A stretch of 64,000 bases of DNA, from NCBI GenBank assembly GCA_028044295.1, contig JAOFSE010000002.1, positions 62,001 to 126,000 on the forward strand, written 5' to 3'. This document shows, piece by piece, positions 48,794 to 59,265 of the stretch. Source of the DNA: Sulfurimonas sp. (GTDB lineage Bacteria; Campylobacterota; Campylobacteria; Campylobacterales; Sulfurimonadaceae). The first letter of the stretch is position 1. Each line of letters starts with the position of its first letter. The translations under genes were made by a program, and so were the position numbers. The notes below the pieces were generated by a model. It saw only the letters and a list, made by a program, of their open reading frames with translations. It was not told the origin of the DNA and did no database searches.

Positions 48794-49182
48794 GAGTTTA
48801 TCTTTATGATGGCATTTTGGTAAATAACACCATCAACTCCTAAAAGTGCAAGTTCTTCTATTTCAGAGTCTTCGTCTACATGTACTATTATTTTTGCATC
48901 AAAAAGATAGTTTTCTGCTAAGTTTTGAGCAGTCTTTGCTAACTCTTTTTGTAAAACAATGTAGTTTACATGTAGAGCAGATGCGTAAGTTATCTGTGTA
49001 ATGTTTTCTACATGTAGAGCAATACTGACAGAGTTTTTAGTAGCAAACTTAATAAGCTCAAGATTTTCCTCATTAAACTCTACAAAGATGGTTGAGTTTG
49101 CAGGAGTATTTTCTATAGCATCCATACTATGAATATGGTAAAACTTCTCACTATCTATAAATCTATGTCCAAAAAATATCAT
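48790..49182 (-). CDS. Conserved hypothetical protein
   Basis: Uninterrupted ORF in a compact operon-like run; start at internal Met preferred (overlaps next gene otherwise). Confidence 0.55.
   Translation of the reverse strand: MIFFGHRFIDSEKFYHIHSMDAIENTPANSTIFVEFNEENLELIKFATKNSVSIALHVENITQITYASALHVNYIVLQKELAKTAQNLAENYLFDAKIIVHVDEDSEIEELALLGVDGVIYQNAIIKINS
48967..49020. repeat. Direct pair of tacatgtagagc elements
   Basis: tacatgtagagca at 48967 and 49009. Confidence 0.9.
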
Positions 49183-49412
49183 TATGCTTGCTCCAAACAC
49201 TCATCTGAGCAGTAATATTTATTACTACTTAAAATTGCTTCATCAAGTTCACAGTAAATACTACATGTAGAACACTCTACCATTTCATTACTATCATCTT
49301 TTTTAGACTTTTTAGTAGCTTTTTTAGGCTTAGTAACTGAAGGCTTTTTCTTTATAAATAAAAAATATACAGTTAGTATAACTCCTACTACAAGTAATAA
49401 CTTTAGTATCAT
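49182..49412 (-). CDS. Membrane-anchored small protein with C-terminal Cys motif (PP0621-like)
   Basis: N-terminal TM and [26 protein letters not shown]. Confidence 0.65.
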   Translation of the reverse strand: MILKLLLVVGVILTVYFLFIKKKPSVTKPKKATKKSKKDDSNEMVECSTCSIYCELDEAILSSNKYYCSDECLEQA

Positions 49413-49990
49413 AAATCTTCTCCTATCAGAAGGTAGTGTCTGTTTTTAGTCTTTATAATTTTGTAAGGAAGTTCAGACGAGACTTCATTGTAAACATTTT
49501 CACCCTTGTAAAAAAGTAGTTTACTTTTTTCATCTCGAAAGTTCTCACTGAGTTTTAAAAGCATATCAGTTTCTGTGACTGCTCTTGAAGTTACCATATC
49601 AAATATCTCAGGCTCCATCTCTTCAACTCTTTTTTTCACAACTTTTACATTTTTTAAGCCTAAGTCAGCTTTCACAAACTGTAAAAAACTAGCTCTCTTT
49701 GCTAAAGGTTCAACAAGTGTAACTTGTGTGTCTGGTAGTCCAATCGCTAGAATCATACCAGGAAAGCCAGCACCTGTTCCTATGTCTAAAAGATTTTTAA
49801 CCTTAGGCAAAAAACTAACAGGAAAAACAGCATCATAGATAAACTCATCTATAGTTTGCTCGTCTTTTGCACCAGTCAGGTTATGGATTTTGTTCCATTT
49901 AAAAAGAAGTTCTTTGTACTTTTGTATATTTGAGAAGAAGTTATCTGGTAGTTGGAGGTTATCGCTCTCTATTTTAGATTTTAAACTCAA
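49409..49990 (-). CDS. rsmG: 16S rRNA (guanine-N7) methyltransferase RsmG
   Basis: [16 protein letters not shown]...[37 protein letters not shown]. Confidence 0.93.
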   Translation of the reverse strand: MSLKSKIESDNLQLPDNFFSNIQKYKELLFKWNKIHNLTGAKDEQTIDEFIYDAVFPVSFLPKVKNLLDIGTGAGFPGMILAIGLPDTQVTLVEPLAKRASFLQFVKADLGLKNVKVVKKRVEEMEPEIFDMVTSRAVTETDMLLKLSENFRDEKSKLLFYKGENVYNEVSSELPYKIIKTKNRHYLLIGEDL

Positions 49991-49998
49991 AATATACC

Positions 49999-50562
49999 CT
50001 AAAGAAGATGACCCATGTCATCTTTTTTAACATTGAGATAATCTACATTGTGCTCATTTGATTCCATAATTATTGGAACTCTTTCAACTACTTCTATGTC
50101 GCTGATAGATTTTACTTTGTCAGGATTATTTGTAAGAAGTTTTATCTTGTGGATGTCAAAATGATGAAGGATATATGTAACAACTTCATAAGTTCTTTCA
50201 TCAGCAGCAAAGCCTAGTTGATGGTTTGCTTCTATGGTGTTTAGACCTTTGTCTTGTAGAGCGTAAGCGTTTATCTTATTTAGTAGACCGATATTTCTAC
50301 CTTCTTGACGAAGGTATATAACCATACCGTTACTCTCTTGAGCTAGCTTAAGTGCGTACTCAAGTTGGTCTCTACAGTCACACTTTAAACTACCTATTGC
50401 ATCACCAGTTAAGCACTCTGAATGAACTCTAACAACTGGAACTTCATCTAAAGTATCTTTATAAATAACTAAATGTTCTTTGTTGCCTTCTTTGAAAGCT
50501 TTTACTTTAAAATCACCAAATCTAGATGGTAAATTTGCTACTTCTGAAATTTCTATATTCAA
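49999..50562 (-). CDS. ribA: GTP cyclohydrolase II
   Basis: [28 protein letters not shown]...[22 protein letters not shown]. Confidence 0.93.
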   Translation of the reverse strand: MNIEISEVANLPSRFGDFKVKAFKEGNKEHLVIYKDTLDEVPVVRVHSECLTGDAIGSLKCDCRDQLEYALKLAQESNGMVIYLRQEGRNIGLLNKINAYALQDKGLNTIEANHQLGFAADERTYEVVTYILHHFDIHKIKLLTNNPDKVKSISDIEVVERVPIIMESNEHNVDYLNVKKDDMGHLL

Positions 50563-50633
50563 TTAATGTACCCTAATTTTAACTTTAAAACGGTAAAATA
50601 TTTTTTTATTATTATAGCTAAAAAAGGTTTATT

Positions 50634-51611
50634 ATGTTTCAAAGATTTCGTAGAACTCGTTTAAATGGACATCTTCGCTCACTCGTGCGTGAGACACATG
50701 TTAATGTGGAAGATTTTATTTATCCACTTTTTGTTCGTTCAGGTAAAGGAATAAAAACAGAAGTTTCTTCAATGCCTGGTGTTTTTCAGATGAGTTTAGA
50801 TGAGATATTAAAAGAGTGTGTAGAGCTTAAAAAACTTGGACTTTACTCAATCATACTTTTTGGAATCCCTGATGTAAAAGACTCTATAGGTTCAGACTCC
50901 TTATGCGAACATGGAATAATTTCTACTGCTATAAAAGCTATAAAAAAAGAACATCCAGATATGTTTGTAGTAACTGACCTTTGTTTTTGTGAGTATACAG
51001 ACCATGGACACTGTGGAATCATTGATGATGAAAAAGAGACTGTAAACAATGACGCTACATTAGAAATCTCAGGTCAACAAGCTGTAATCCATGCAAAAGC
51101 AGGAGCTGATATGATAGCTCCATCTGGAATGATGGATGGAATCATAGAGACACTTCGTGATTCACTAGATGAGGCAGGATTCGAGAACTTACCAATTATG
51201 TCTTATTCGACAAAATTTTCTTCAGGATACTATGGACCATTTCGTGATGTTGCGGAGTCAACTCCGAGTTTTGGTGACCGTGCATCTTATCAGATGGATC
51301 CAGCAAATAGACGTGAAGCTGTAAACGAATCTATATCAGATGAACTTCAAGGTGCTGACATACTTATGGTTAAGCCAGCACTTGCATACTTAGATATTGT
51401 TCGTGAGATCAAAGATGCTACTTCTTTGCCAATGGCAGTTTATAATGTTAGTGGAGAGTACGCTATGCTTAAGATGGCAGGTGCTAATAACCTCATAGAT
51501 TATGACAGAGTAGTCATGGAAACTATGGTTGCCTTTAAACGTGCAGGAGCAGATATAATTATTTCTTACCATGCAAAAGAAGTAGCTACTATGCTTAAAG
51601 GTAAAATTTAG
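50634..51611 (+). CDS. hemB: Delta-aminolevulinic acid dehydratase (porphobilinogen synthase)
   Basis: [55 protein letters not shown]. Confidence 0.95.
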   Translation: MFQRFRRTRLNGHLRSLVRETHVNVEDFIYPLFVRSGKGIKTEVSSMPGVFQMSLDEILKECVELKKLGLYSIILFGIPDVKDSIGSDSLCEHGIISTAIKAIKKEHPDMFVVTDLCFCEYTDHGHCGIIDDEKETVNNDATLEISGQQAVIHAKAGADMIAPSGMMDGIIETLRDSLDEAGFENLPIMSYSTKFSSGYYGPFRDVAESTPSFGDRASYQMDPANRREAVNESISDELQGADILMVKPALAYLDIVREIKDATSLPMAVYNVSGEYAMLKMAGANNLIDYDRVVMETMVAFKRAGADIIISYHAKEVATMLKGKI

Positions 51612-51659
51612 GTATAATTACAGCTTTTTTCGAGAATTGCATAGGCAGAAGGATAATAG

Positions 51660-52580
51660 TTGAGACATTTTTTAACACTTAAAGATTTTACTAAAGACGA
51701 GATATTAGAGATAATAGACATCGGTCTTGAGATAAAGAAAAATCTTAAATCAAAAATATACAAAAAAGAGCTGGAGAATCAGACTCTTGGTATGATTTTT
51801 GAGAAAAGCTCAACTCGAACACGTGTTAGTTTTGAAACTGGGATGTTTCAACTAGGCGGTCATGCACTTTTTCTCTCAAACCGTGATATCCACTTAGGAC
51901 GCGGTGAACCCATAAAAGACACAGCTAGAGTTATCAGTAGTATGTGTGACATGGTTATGATTAGAACGTTTGAACACTCTATGATAGAGGAGTTCGCATC
52001 TTACTCTAAAGTACCTATTATAAATGGACTTACAGACTCTTACCATCCGGTACAACTTTTAGCTGACTATATGACACTAGTAGAACATAGTGCAAGTGAG
52101 AACATAGTGTGCGCGTATGTAGGTGATGGAAATAACATGACACACTCATGGATGATGCTTGCAGCTAAACTTGGGTTTGAACTTCGCATAGCTACTCCTG
52201 TTGGTTATGAGGTTGACCAAACTGTTTTAGCTGATGCGCAAGAGCTAGCTTGTGAGAGTGGAGCGAAGATAATCACATATAACGACCCTAAAGAAGCAGT
52301 TAAAGGTGCTACAGTTGTTACAACAGACACTTGGACTTCAATGGGTCAAGAAGAAGAGAAAGAAGAACGTATCAAAATTTTCAAGGGCTTTATGGTTGAT
52401 GAGAATATGATGAGTTTAGCTCAAAGTGATGCAAAGTTTTTACACTGCTTACCAGCTTATAGAGGTTTAGAAGTAAGTGAAGAAACATTTGAGAAACACT
52501 CTAAGATTGTTTTTGATGAGGCGGAAAATAGGCTCCACGCTCAAAAAGGTCTTATGGTGTGGTTAGATAAACAACGTTAA
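51660..52580 (+). CDS. argF: Ornithine carbamoyltransferase
   Basis: [20 protein letters not shown]...[13 protein letters not shown] start. Confidence 0.93.
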   Translation: MRHFLTLKDFTKDEILEIIDIGLEIKKNLKSKIYKKELENQTLGMIFEKSSTRTRVSFETGMFQLGGHALFLSNRDIHLGRGEPIKDTARVISSMCDMVMIRTFEHSMIEEFASYSKVPIINGLTDSYHPVQLLADYMTLVEHSASENIVCAYVGDGNNMTHSWMMLAAKLGFELRIATPVGYEVDQTVLADAQELACESGAKIITYNDPKEAVKGATVVTTDTWTSMGQEEEKEERIKIFKGFMVDENMMSLAQSDAKFLHCLPAYRGLEVSEETFEKHSKIVFDEAENRLHAQKGLMVWLDKQR

Positions 52581-52582
52581 GA

Positions 52583-53542
52583 CTAGTAGTTTAGTCCAGT
52601 TGCAGTTCTGATTTTTTCAATAGTAGGCATTGCAACTTCTGTTGCTCTCTTTGCCCCAAGTTTTAAAATTTCTCTAACTTCATCTTGATTATTTTCAAAG
52701 TATTCACGTTTCTCTCTGTACTCTTTAAAGTACTCCCACATAACTTCTGCTAAATATACTTTAAAGTGACCGTGACCTTCTCCACCAGCTTTGTATCTAT
52801 CTTGAAGAGCAATTAGGTTTTCACCTTCCAAAAATAGTTTTGCCATATTGTAAACATTACATGTCTCAAACTCTTTTGGTTCTTCCATGGCAACATTTTC
52901 AGTAACAATTTTTTTAATAGTTTTTAGTTGTTTTTTTTCTTCACCGAAGATGTTCACTATATTTCCATAAGATTTTGACATCTTTTGTCCATCTATTCCT
53001 GGAACAGTTTGAACCTCTTCTTGTACTTTAAACTCGGGCATAGTTAAAATATCGCCATATTGATTATTGAACTTTGTAGCTATATCTCTAGCTATTTCAA
53101 CGTGCTGAATTTGGTCTTTTCCAACAGGAACAATTTCTGAACCAAAAAGCAATATGTCAGCAGCCATCAAAACTGGGTAAGAGAACAGTGAATGATTCGC
53201 AGGTATTCCTTTAGCTGTTTTATCTTTAAAGCTGTGAGCACGTTCTAGTAGACCCATAGGAGTAAATGAAGATAGTGTCCAGTATAGCTCTAGTACCTCT
53301 TTTACATCTGACTGAATCCAAAATGTAGATTTATCAGGGTCTATTCCTAAAGCAAGGAAGTCAGTTGCACATTGCATAGTTAATTTAGATAAATCTTTTC
53401 CACCACTTGTCATTGCATGGTAGTTTGCTATAAATGCAAAAGTTTCACTATTACCTTGCGCTTCAACCATCTGTTTTATAGAACCAAAGTAGTTCCCAAT
53501 ATGTAAATCACCAGATGGCTGTATGCCAGTTAAAACTCTCAT
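52583..53542 (-). CDS. trpS: Tryptophanyl-tRNA synthetase
   Basis: TGIQPSGDLHIGNYFGSIKQMV ...GQKMSKSYGN. Confidence 0.95.
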   Translation of the reverse strand: MRVLTGIQPSGDLHIGNYFGSIKQMVEAQGNSETFAFIANYHAMTSGGKDLSKLTMQCATDFLALGIDPDKSTFWIQSDVKEVLELYWTLSSFTPMGLLERAHSFKDKTAKGIPANHSLFSYPVLMAADILLFGSEIVPVGKDQIQHVEIARDIATKFNNQYGDILTMPEFKVQEEVQTVPGIDGQKMSKSYGNIVNIFGEEKKQLKTIKKIVTENVAMEEPKEFETCNVYNMAKLFLEGENLIALQDRYKAGGEGHGHFKVYLAEVMWEYFKEYREKREYFENNQDEVREILKLGAKRATEVAMPTIEKIRTATGLNY

Positions 53543-53657
53543 TAATGCAACTCCGAAATAAATTTGTAAATTTTTTTGACATTATACATTTTTTATATAT
53601 ATTTTGCTATCATATAAATATACAGAGTAGATGTACTACTCACTTAAAGGATTTATT

Positions 53658-53987
53658 ATGAATGTACAAGTTCATGCAAAAGACATTACACTTCAGGCTA
53701 ATACTAGAGCTCACATTGAATCAGCAATAGATAGTTTTTCAAAATATTCATTAGATATTACATCAGTAAATGTTCATGTAGCAGCTGAAAAAAAAGGAGT
53801 ATCAATTGAATTTGATATTCATGTAGCTCACGCTCAACCAGTAGTTATTTCTCAGTCAGATGATAACCTAGATGCTGCTATTGATTTAGCAATTGACAGA
53901 GCTACAAAAGCACTTCGCCGTCTTCATGAAAAAGTTGTTTCTCATTCAAATGAGTCTGTAAAAGATTTAGAAACTTTAGATAGTTAA
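53658..53987 (+). CDS. hpf: Ribosome hibernation-promoting factor / RaiA family
   Basis: MNVQVHAKDITLQANTRAHIESAIDSFSKY...AIDLAIDRATKALRRLHEKVVSH; ATG 53658 after aaagga. Confidence 0.88.
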   Translation: MNVQVHAKDITLQANTRAHIESAIDSFSKYSLDITSVNVHVAAEKKGVSIEFDIHVAHAQPVVISQSDDNLDAAIDLAIDRATKALRRLHEKVVSHSNESVKDLETLDS

Positions 53988-54409
53988 TGTATAACTGGAT
54001 TATCTGGTTTCACATAATCTCATTAGTGTCGTGGTTCGCGGCACTATTTTATATGCCTCGCCTTTTTGTTTACCACGCTGAAAATATTGAAAATGAAGGT
54101 TTTGTTGAAGTAGTTAAAACTATGGAAATGAAAATTTATAAGTATATAGGTCTTCCAGCTATGTGGGCTACCGTTTTAAGTGGTGCATACTTGGCTTTTG
54201 AAATTGGGTTTAGTGGTAATGGTTGGTTACACGCTAAAATACTTTTAGTTGTTATTTTAATGGCTTATTTTTTCTCACTTGGTCGCTATAGAGTTCAGTT
54301 TTTAAACTCTACATGTAAGAAGGATGGAAAGTTCTTTAGAATGTATAATGAAGTACCAACAATACTACTTTTAGTAATTGTGGGTTTGGTTATTTTTAAG
54401 CCGTTCTAG
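53987..54409 (+). CDS. hemJ: Protoporphyrinogen oxidase HemJ-like membrane protein
   Basis: WIIWFHIISLVSWFAALFYMPRLFVYHAE, four TM segments; start overlaps hpf stop. Confidence 0.85.
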   Translation: MYNWIIWFHIISLVSWFAALFYMPRLFVYHAENIENEGFVEVVKTMEMKIYKYIGLPAMWATVLSGAYLAFEIGFSGNGWLHAKILLVVILMAYFFSLGRYRVQFLNSTCKKDGKFFRMYNEVPTILLLVIVGLVIFKPF

Positions 54410-54421
54410 ATTAGTAACTAA

Positions 54422-56626
54422 TTAAAATTTTAATTTTTTGTTACCAAGTATTGTAGGTTCTTGCAGATGCATATCCCCCATTTTAAATGATTCATCTTTG
54501 ACGTTTACAAAAACTTCATTATAAATCATTTCCATGTCATTTCTTCCTTTTAAAAGGGAATCCATAATATAGTAAGAAAAGAGTCTATGTCCTGTTTTCT
54601 CAAACATATTAGAGTATTGCGTGCCTTTTCCTGCATAGATAACAACCATTTTTTTCTTGTTAAAAGTTATTTTTTTAGGCATTAGACGTGTTGCAGCAAC
54701 ACCTTTTATTAAATTAGATCCATCATTACCACCACTAAAACAGCTATCAATAACCGCAATAACTTTAGTTGCTTTTGAACTTGATAGTAGTTTAAATATA
54801 TTTTTCATTTTAAAAAATGGATCATCACTTGCGAACTCAGGTTCTACATCACTAGGTAAAAGGTAAGCTTCATTTTTTTGACTAGGTACAGGCACTCCGT
54901 GACCATTATAGTAAAAGTATATAGTGTCACCTGAATTTACTTGACGTAAAATTCTTTTCATCTTATTTCTAATCCTACCCATAGTGGCTTCTTGATCTAT
55001 AAGTATTAAACTATGATGTTTCTCAATACCATACTTTCTTTGTAGTAATCTACTAAATAAGCTTGCACTTTTTTTAGAGTATTTGACATTTTCAGTATAT
55101 TCATAGTCTTCAATACCTATGGCAATAAGCCATTTTTTCTTATCAGGAGCATGTTGTTTTATTGCGTTTAAACGTTGCTGTAAATCTAACTCCTGATGGG
55201 AAACAGTTTTTTTATAATACTCGTTAGTGTTGGGAGGCTTATGAAGTGCGTCACTTGTAATATTAAATTTTTTATATAAGTTAACTTTTGCGATAGTTTT
55301 GTTAATGATGTCATTAGTCAGTGAATTTTTGTATAAACCGATTAAATTATTTTGAGTAAATATTGATTGATTTGTTAAATAGTCTGTTGCTGCTTGTAAA
55401 GCTTTATCTTGTTTATTAATAATATAGGTCTCTGTGAAGTAGTCTGGTTGAAGACCAATATTATGAAACTTAATCCCATTAGCTATAGTATACTGCGCTA
55501 TTGTAAGTTTGATATTATCACTACTGTTTAGAGGAAATATTGTTTGAACACTACCTTTACCAAAAGTTTTCGCACCAATTATTTTAGCTCTTCCATGTGC
55601 CTGCAGTGCTCCAGAAACTATTTCAGAAGCAGAGGCACTTCCTTGGTTAGTCAAAACAACTAAAGGTAAGTCAGTTAAAGTAGTGTTAGATGTTGCTGTA
55701 TAGACCGTATTGTCAGACTCATTTTTAGCTTCCATTGTTACAATGTTTCCACTGTTTATAAAGGAATCTACAACACCTACCGCTTCTCCCATAAGCCCAC
55801 CAGGATTATCCCTTAAATCTAAAATAATACCTTTTACATCAGTTTGATTGTCTGTTATGATCCGTTTCATATCTTTAATTACTTTCTTATCAAAAGATGA
55901 TATTCGGATATAAAGAGTATCATTTATTTTTTTAGAAACTACAGACTTTATTTTAATTAAACTTCTAACTATGATTATTGGAATTATTTTGTCATCTCGT
56001 AAAATAGTTAGAGTTATAGGATCTCCTACTACACCACGCATTAAACTTACAGCTTGATCAATTGATATATTTTCAGAAGAAAAGTCATTGATTTTTAAAA
56101 TTTTATCACCTGATTGTATTCCTGCATGAAATGCAGGAGTTCCATCAATAGGTGAAATTACAGTTAGTATTTTATTCACAATTCCAACTGTAATGCCTAA
56201 ACCTCCAAAATTATTAGACTTGAATAAACTTTGAAGTCTGTCTAATTCTTTTTTAGAAATATAACTGGAATGATTATCAAGTGCAGCGAGTGTTGAACTC
56301 AATAGTATGTTTACAGCATCTTCTGTAGAATAGTTTTTACTTCCTAGGTAATCTATTAAGAGTCCTAGTTTATCTAAGCCTGTGTGTGAATTTTTAAAGT
56401 TATTGATTATTCTTTGATGATCACTGATAGTAAGTATTTTTGTTGTATTAAGAAAATTTTCTATACCCTGTAATACAATTTTATTTTGTGTTAGTGGTTT
56501 TGGATGATATGTTTCTATTAAGGTTGTTGCTTTTATGTACTTTTTTAAATGATTTATTTTATCAACAGATGCAAGTAAAAAATTATTTAAAAATAAAATT
56601 ATAAACAATGCACTTATGATTTTCAT
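54422..56626 (-). CDS. Exported PDZ-S41 C-terminal processing protease fused to a C14 caspase-like domain
   Basis: Signal peptide; PDZ (GGLGITVGIVNKILTVISPIDGTPAFHAGIQSGDKILKIND); S41 (GIILDLRDNPGG, NQGSASASEIVSGAL, GAKTFGKGSVQ); caspase (KWLIAIGIEDYEY, IYFYYNGHGVP, VIAVIDSCFSGG). Confidence 0.88.
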   Translation of the reverse strand: MKIISALFIILFLNNFLLASVDKINHLKKYIKATTLIETYHPKPLTQNKIVLQGIENFLNTTKILTISDHQRIINNFKNSHTGLDKLGLLIDYLGSKNYSTEDAVNILLSSTLAALDNHSSYISKKELDRLQSLFKSNNFGGLGITVGIVNKILTVISPIDGTPAFHAGIQSGDKILKINDFSSENISIDQAVSLMRGVVGDPITLTILRDDKIIPIIIVRSLIKIKSVVSKKINDTLYIRISSFDKKVIKDMKRIITDNQTDVKGIILDLRDNPGGLMGEAVGVVDSFINSGNIVTMEAKNESDNTVYTATSNTTLTDLPLVVLTNQGSASASEIVSGALQAHGRAKIIGAKTFGKGSVQTIFPLNSSDNIKLTIAQYTIANGIKFHNIGLQPDYFTETYIINKQDKALQAATDYLTNQSIFTQNNLIGLYKNSLTNDIINKTIAKVNLYKKFNITSDALHKPPNTNEYYKKTVSHQELDLQQRLNAIKQHAPDKKKWLIAIGIEDYEYTENVKYSKKSASLFSRLLQRKYGIEKHHSLILIDQEATMGRIRNKMKRILRQVNSGDTIYFYYNGHGVPVPSQKNEAYLLPSDVEPEFASDDPFFKMKNIFKLLSSSKATKVIAVIDSCFSGGNDGSNLIKGVAATRLMPKKITFNKKKMVVIYAGKGTQYSNMFEKTGHRLFSYYIMDSLLKGRNDMEMIYNEVFVNVKDESFKMGDMHLQEPTILGNKKLKF

Positions 56627-56631
56627 GTTAG

Positions 56632-58131
56632 CTACTTCTCACCACGCTTTTTAGCTTTAAAAAGTAGTGGTGTCCCTGTAAAGTTAAAAGCCTCTCTTAA
56701 CTTATTAGTTAAGTATCTTCTATATGTAAAGTGAAGTCCCTTTGGTTTGTTCATAATGATAGCTATTTTTGGTGGACGAGTTTCATACTGCGTTGCAAAG
56801 TAGATACGTATAACTTGACCATGCATAGATGGAAGTTGGTGTCTTCTCATAGCCTTATCCATAACTGCATTTAATTCTGAAGTTGTAATACGTTGAGAGT
56901 AGTTGTCATTTATTTCTAAAATCATATCGTGAAGCTTATCAACTCTTTGATGTGATTTCGCAGATAGTGTAATAATAGGCGCATAAGCTAAGAATTTAAA
57001 TCTATCTCTTACAGTTTGAATAATCTTGTCATGTTCTTCACGTTTTGAAATATCCCACTTGTTTAAAACAATAATACATGCAAGTCTATTACTGTCTACG
57101 AGACCCGCGATCTTCTCATCTAAATCTAAAAATGGTTCACTTGCATCAAGAACTACTAGAGCCATATTTGAGTTTTCAAGCATTTCAGTCGTTCTCATAA
57201 GAGCGTACTTTTCAATTCCTAAAATTTTACCACGACGACGAAGTCCTGCTGTATCTACAAATGTTAGCTGTTTACCCTTATACTCGATACTCTCATCAAT
57301 AGGGTCTATAGTAGTTCCAGACACTGCACTAACAACTGATCTCTCTTCACCAAGTAAAGCATTTAAAAGTGAGCTTTTACCAACGTTGGTACGACCAATA
57401 ATAGAGATTTTGATATGGTTAATATCTTCCTCATCAAACTCTTTAATTTTGTCATTCTGTGCAAAAATAGAGTTTTCATCATCAACATGACCATCCATTT
57501 CAGCTTCATCCCAGTAAGTAAATCCATCATCTTCTTCAGACTGCTCTTCTACATTTGCAAAGAAATCTTCATCACTTAAATCTTCACGAACAACACTTAT
57601 ATCTTCTGCACTCTCGTCTTCTTCGTCTTCTTTGATGATATCAGAATCAGGAATCTTAGATGCAACCCAATCAAGAAGTTCTACAGTATGTCTATTGTGC
57701 GCAACTGAAATACCAAAAATAGCATCAGTTCCAAACTCATAAAAATCCCAAAGTTTTTCTTTCATTTTGTCGTTGTCAATTTTATTTACAACAAGTGCTA
57801 CTTCTTTACCAAGTGTTTGTAACTCGTAAAAAAGTTTTTTATCTTCTTCTTCTGGTAAACCTTTTCCATCAACCATATAAAGGATGATGTCAGCTTGGTA
57901 AGCAGCTTTAAGAGACATCTCTTTTATCTTGTCAAATAGTTCACAACCTTGGTCTAGTCCACCAGTGTCAAGTAAAAGGGCTTCCTTATTTATGATTGCT
58001 ACATGTCTTCTTTTAACATCTCTCGTTGTACCAGCAATATCAGCAGTAATAGCATCTCTTTTTTTAACTAATCTGTTAAATAGTGAGCTTTTTCCAACAT
58101 TTGGACGACCGATAATTGCAATTTTTTTCAT
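56632..58131 (-). CDS. der: Ribosome-associated GTPase Der (EngA)
   Basis: Two GTPase domains: IIGRPNVGKSSLFNRL and IIGRTNVGKSSLLNALL, KH-like C-terminus. Confidence 0.95.
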   Translation of the reverse strand: MKKIAIIGRPNVGKSSLFNRLVKKRDAITADIAGTTRDVKRRHVAIINKEALLLDTGGLDQGCELFDKIKEMSLKAAYQADIILYMVDGKGLPEEEDKKLFYELQTLGKEVALVVNKIDNDKMKEKLWDFYEFGTDAIFGISVAHNRHTVELLDWVASKIPDSDIIKEDEEDESAEDISVVREDLSDEDFFANVEEQSEEDDGFTYWDEAEMDGHVDDENSIFAQNDKIKEFDEEDINHIKISIIGRTNVGKSSLLNALLGEERSVVSAVSGTTIDPIDESIEYKGKQLTFVDTAGLRRRGKILGIEKYALMRTTEMLENSNMALVVLDASEPFLDLDEKIAGLVDSNRLACIIVLNKWDISKREEHDKIIQTVRDRFKFLAYAPIITLSAKSHQRVDKLHDMILEINDNYSQRITTSELNAVMDKAMRRHQLPSMHGQVIRIYFATQYETRPPKIAIIMNKPKGLHFTYRRYLTNKLREAFNFTGTPLLFKAKKRGEK

Positions 58132-58192
58132 TTTAGTACCTTAGTATATGTGAAGAGATATTTAGTAGTTTATTTGAAATTATAGCGAAATT

Positions 58193-58606
58193 TTAGTCTA
58201 AAACCATCCATATATATAGTTCGCTTGTGTAGTCATTCATCCATGCGGATTCTATATGTGCAGTAATATTTGAAGAGGTGTTAAATGTAGAGTCTACATC
58301 CATATGTATACTTGCATTATTATTACTAAGTTTTTCATTCTTTTTTATACTTAATGTTACTTGTACATTTTGTTGCAGTGATAGCTCTTCTAAGGCTCTA
58401 GATATTGCTATTTTTCTTTGAGTGGAAATTTTTTGATCGTGTGTTCTGGAAGCTACACCGATTGCACCAGTCTTATCGTCCTGGTTTGGGTTTAAGACCC
58501 AAGAGGGTCTTTTTATATCTTTGAGTACAGTGACTCTCTTAGGTGTAGAACAACCAGTAAGAACTAGTATAAAAGTAACTGCTAAAGATATAAAGAGTTT
58601 AGACAT
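58193..58606 (-). CDS. LPP20-like lipoprotein
   Basis: Lipobox LTGC; PSWVLNP...GAIGVASRTHDQKISTQRKIAISRALEELS. Confidence 0.65.
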   Translation of the reverse strand: MSKLFISLAVTFILVLTGCSTPKRVTVLKDIKRPSWVLNPNQDDKTGAIGVASRTHDQKISTQRKIAISRALEELSLQQNVQVTLSIKKNEKLSNNNASIHMDVDSTFNTSSNITAHIESAWMNDYTSELYIWMVLD

Positions 58607-58610
58607 TTAT

Positions 58611-59186
58611 CTATTCAAACTCTTTTTCTAGACCTTCTAAAGCATTTTTAGCTTTGAACTGTTGCCATAATGCTCTCTCATTGTTATAACTACTTTTGAT
58701 GTTTTCTCTAATTTGCTTATTTGCATCTTTTGAAGAAACAGTCACTAGCATATAGATAGCACCTGAAGGAGCAGTCCACATATCAATCATCTTAGAACCA
58801 ACTAAGTCAACTTTAGCAACTTGTTTAGTAACAGCTTCACTTGCTTGATCTACAGTTTCACTACCACCAACACCTGTTGTCCCAGTGTAAATACTGATTT
58901 TGTCTTTTACAAGAGTTTTAATTTGTTGAGCTAAGTCTGAACGACCATTAGCAAGAGCTACTCTTCTCATCATAGCCATACCAGCAGCACTTTTATGAGC
59001 TACACCAACACCAGCGTAAGCATCGTCTGCAGTTGGAACACAAGTCCACTTAGGTGCAAGTTGACCTTCTTGTTTACAGCGAAAATCTGCTTCTTCTTCT
59101 AGAGGCTTTGGTTCTGCTTTATTACAACCAGCCATTATTAGTGTAACTATTGTAGCTAATGCTACTGATGAAATGGTTTTTATCAT
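58611..59186 (-). CDS. LPP20 family lipoprotein
   Basis: Lipobox MAGC; YAGVGVAHKSAAGMAMMRRVALANGRSDLAQQI. Confidence 0.75.
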   Translation of the reverse strand: MIKTISSVALATIVTLIMAGCNKAEPKPLEEEADFRCKQEGQLAPKWTCVPTADDAYAGVGVAHKSAAGMAMMRRVALANGRSDLAQQIKTLVKDKISIYTGTTGVGGSETVDQASEAVTKQVAKVDLVGSKMIDMWTAPSGAIYMLVTVSSKDANKQIRENIKSSYNNERALWQQFKAKNALEGLEKEFE

Positions 59187-59265
59187 TTAAATCTCCTATG
59201 ATTTGATATATAAGGATTGTATCACTATTAATCTTAAATAATATTTATTAACGATAGTGAAAAAA

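Noticed and set aside
54422-56626. CRISPR-associated caspase (Craspase-type) or gasdermin-caspase defence system
   Set aside because: Both caspase-like proteins have Sec signal peptides and no nearby cas, gasdermin or nuclease/STAND genes, so an intracellular defence role is unlikely from this window.
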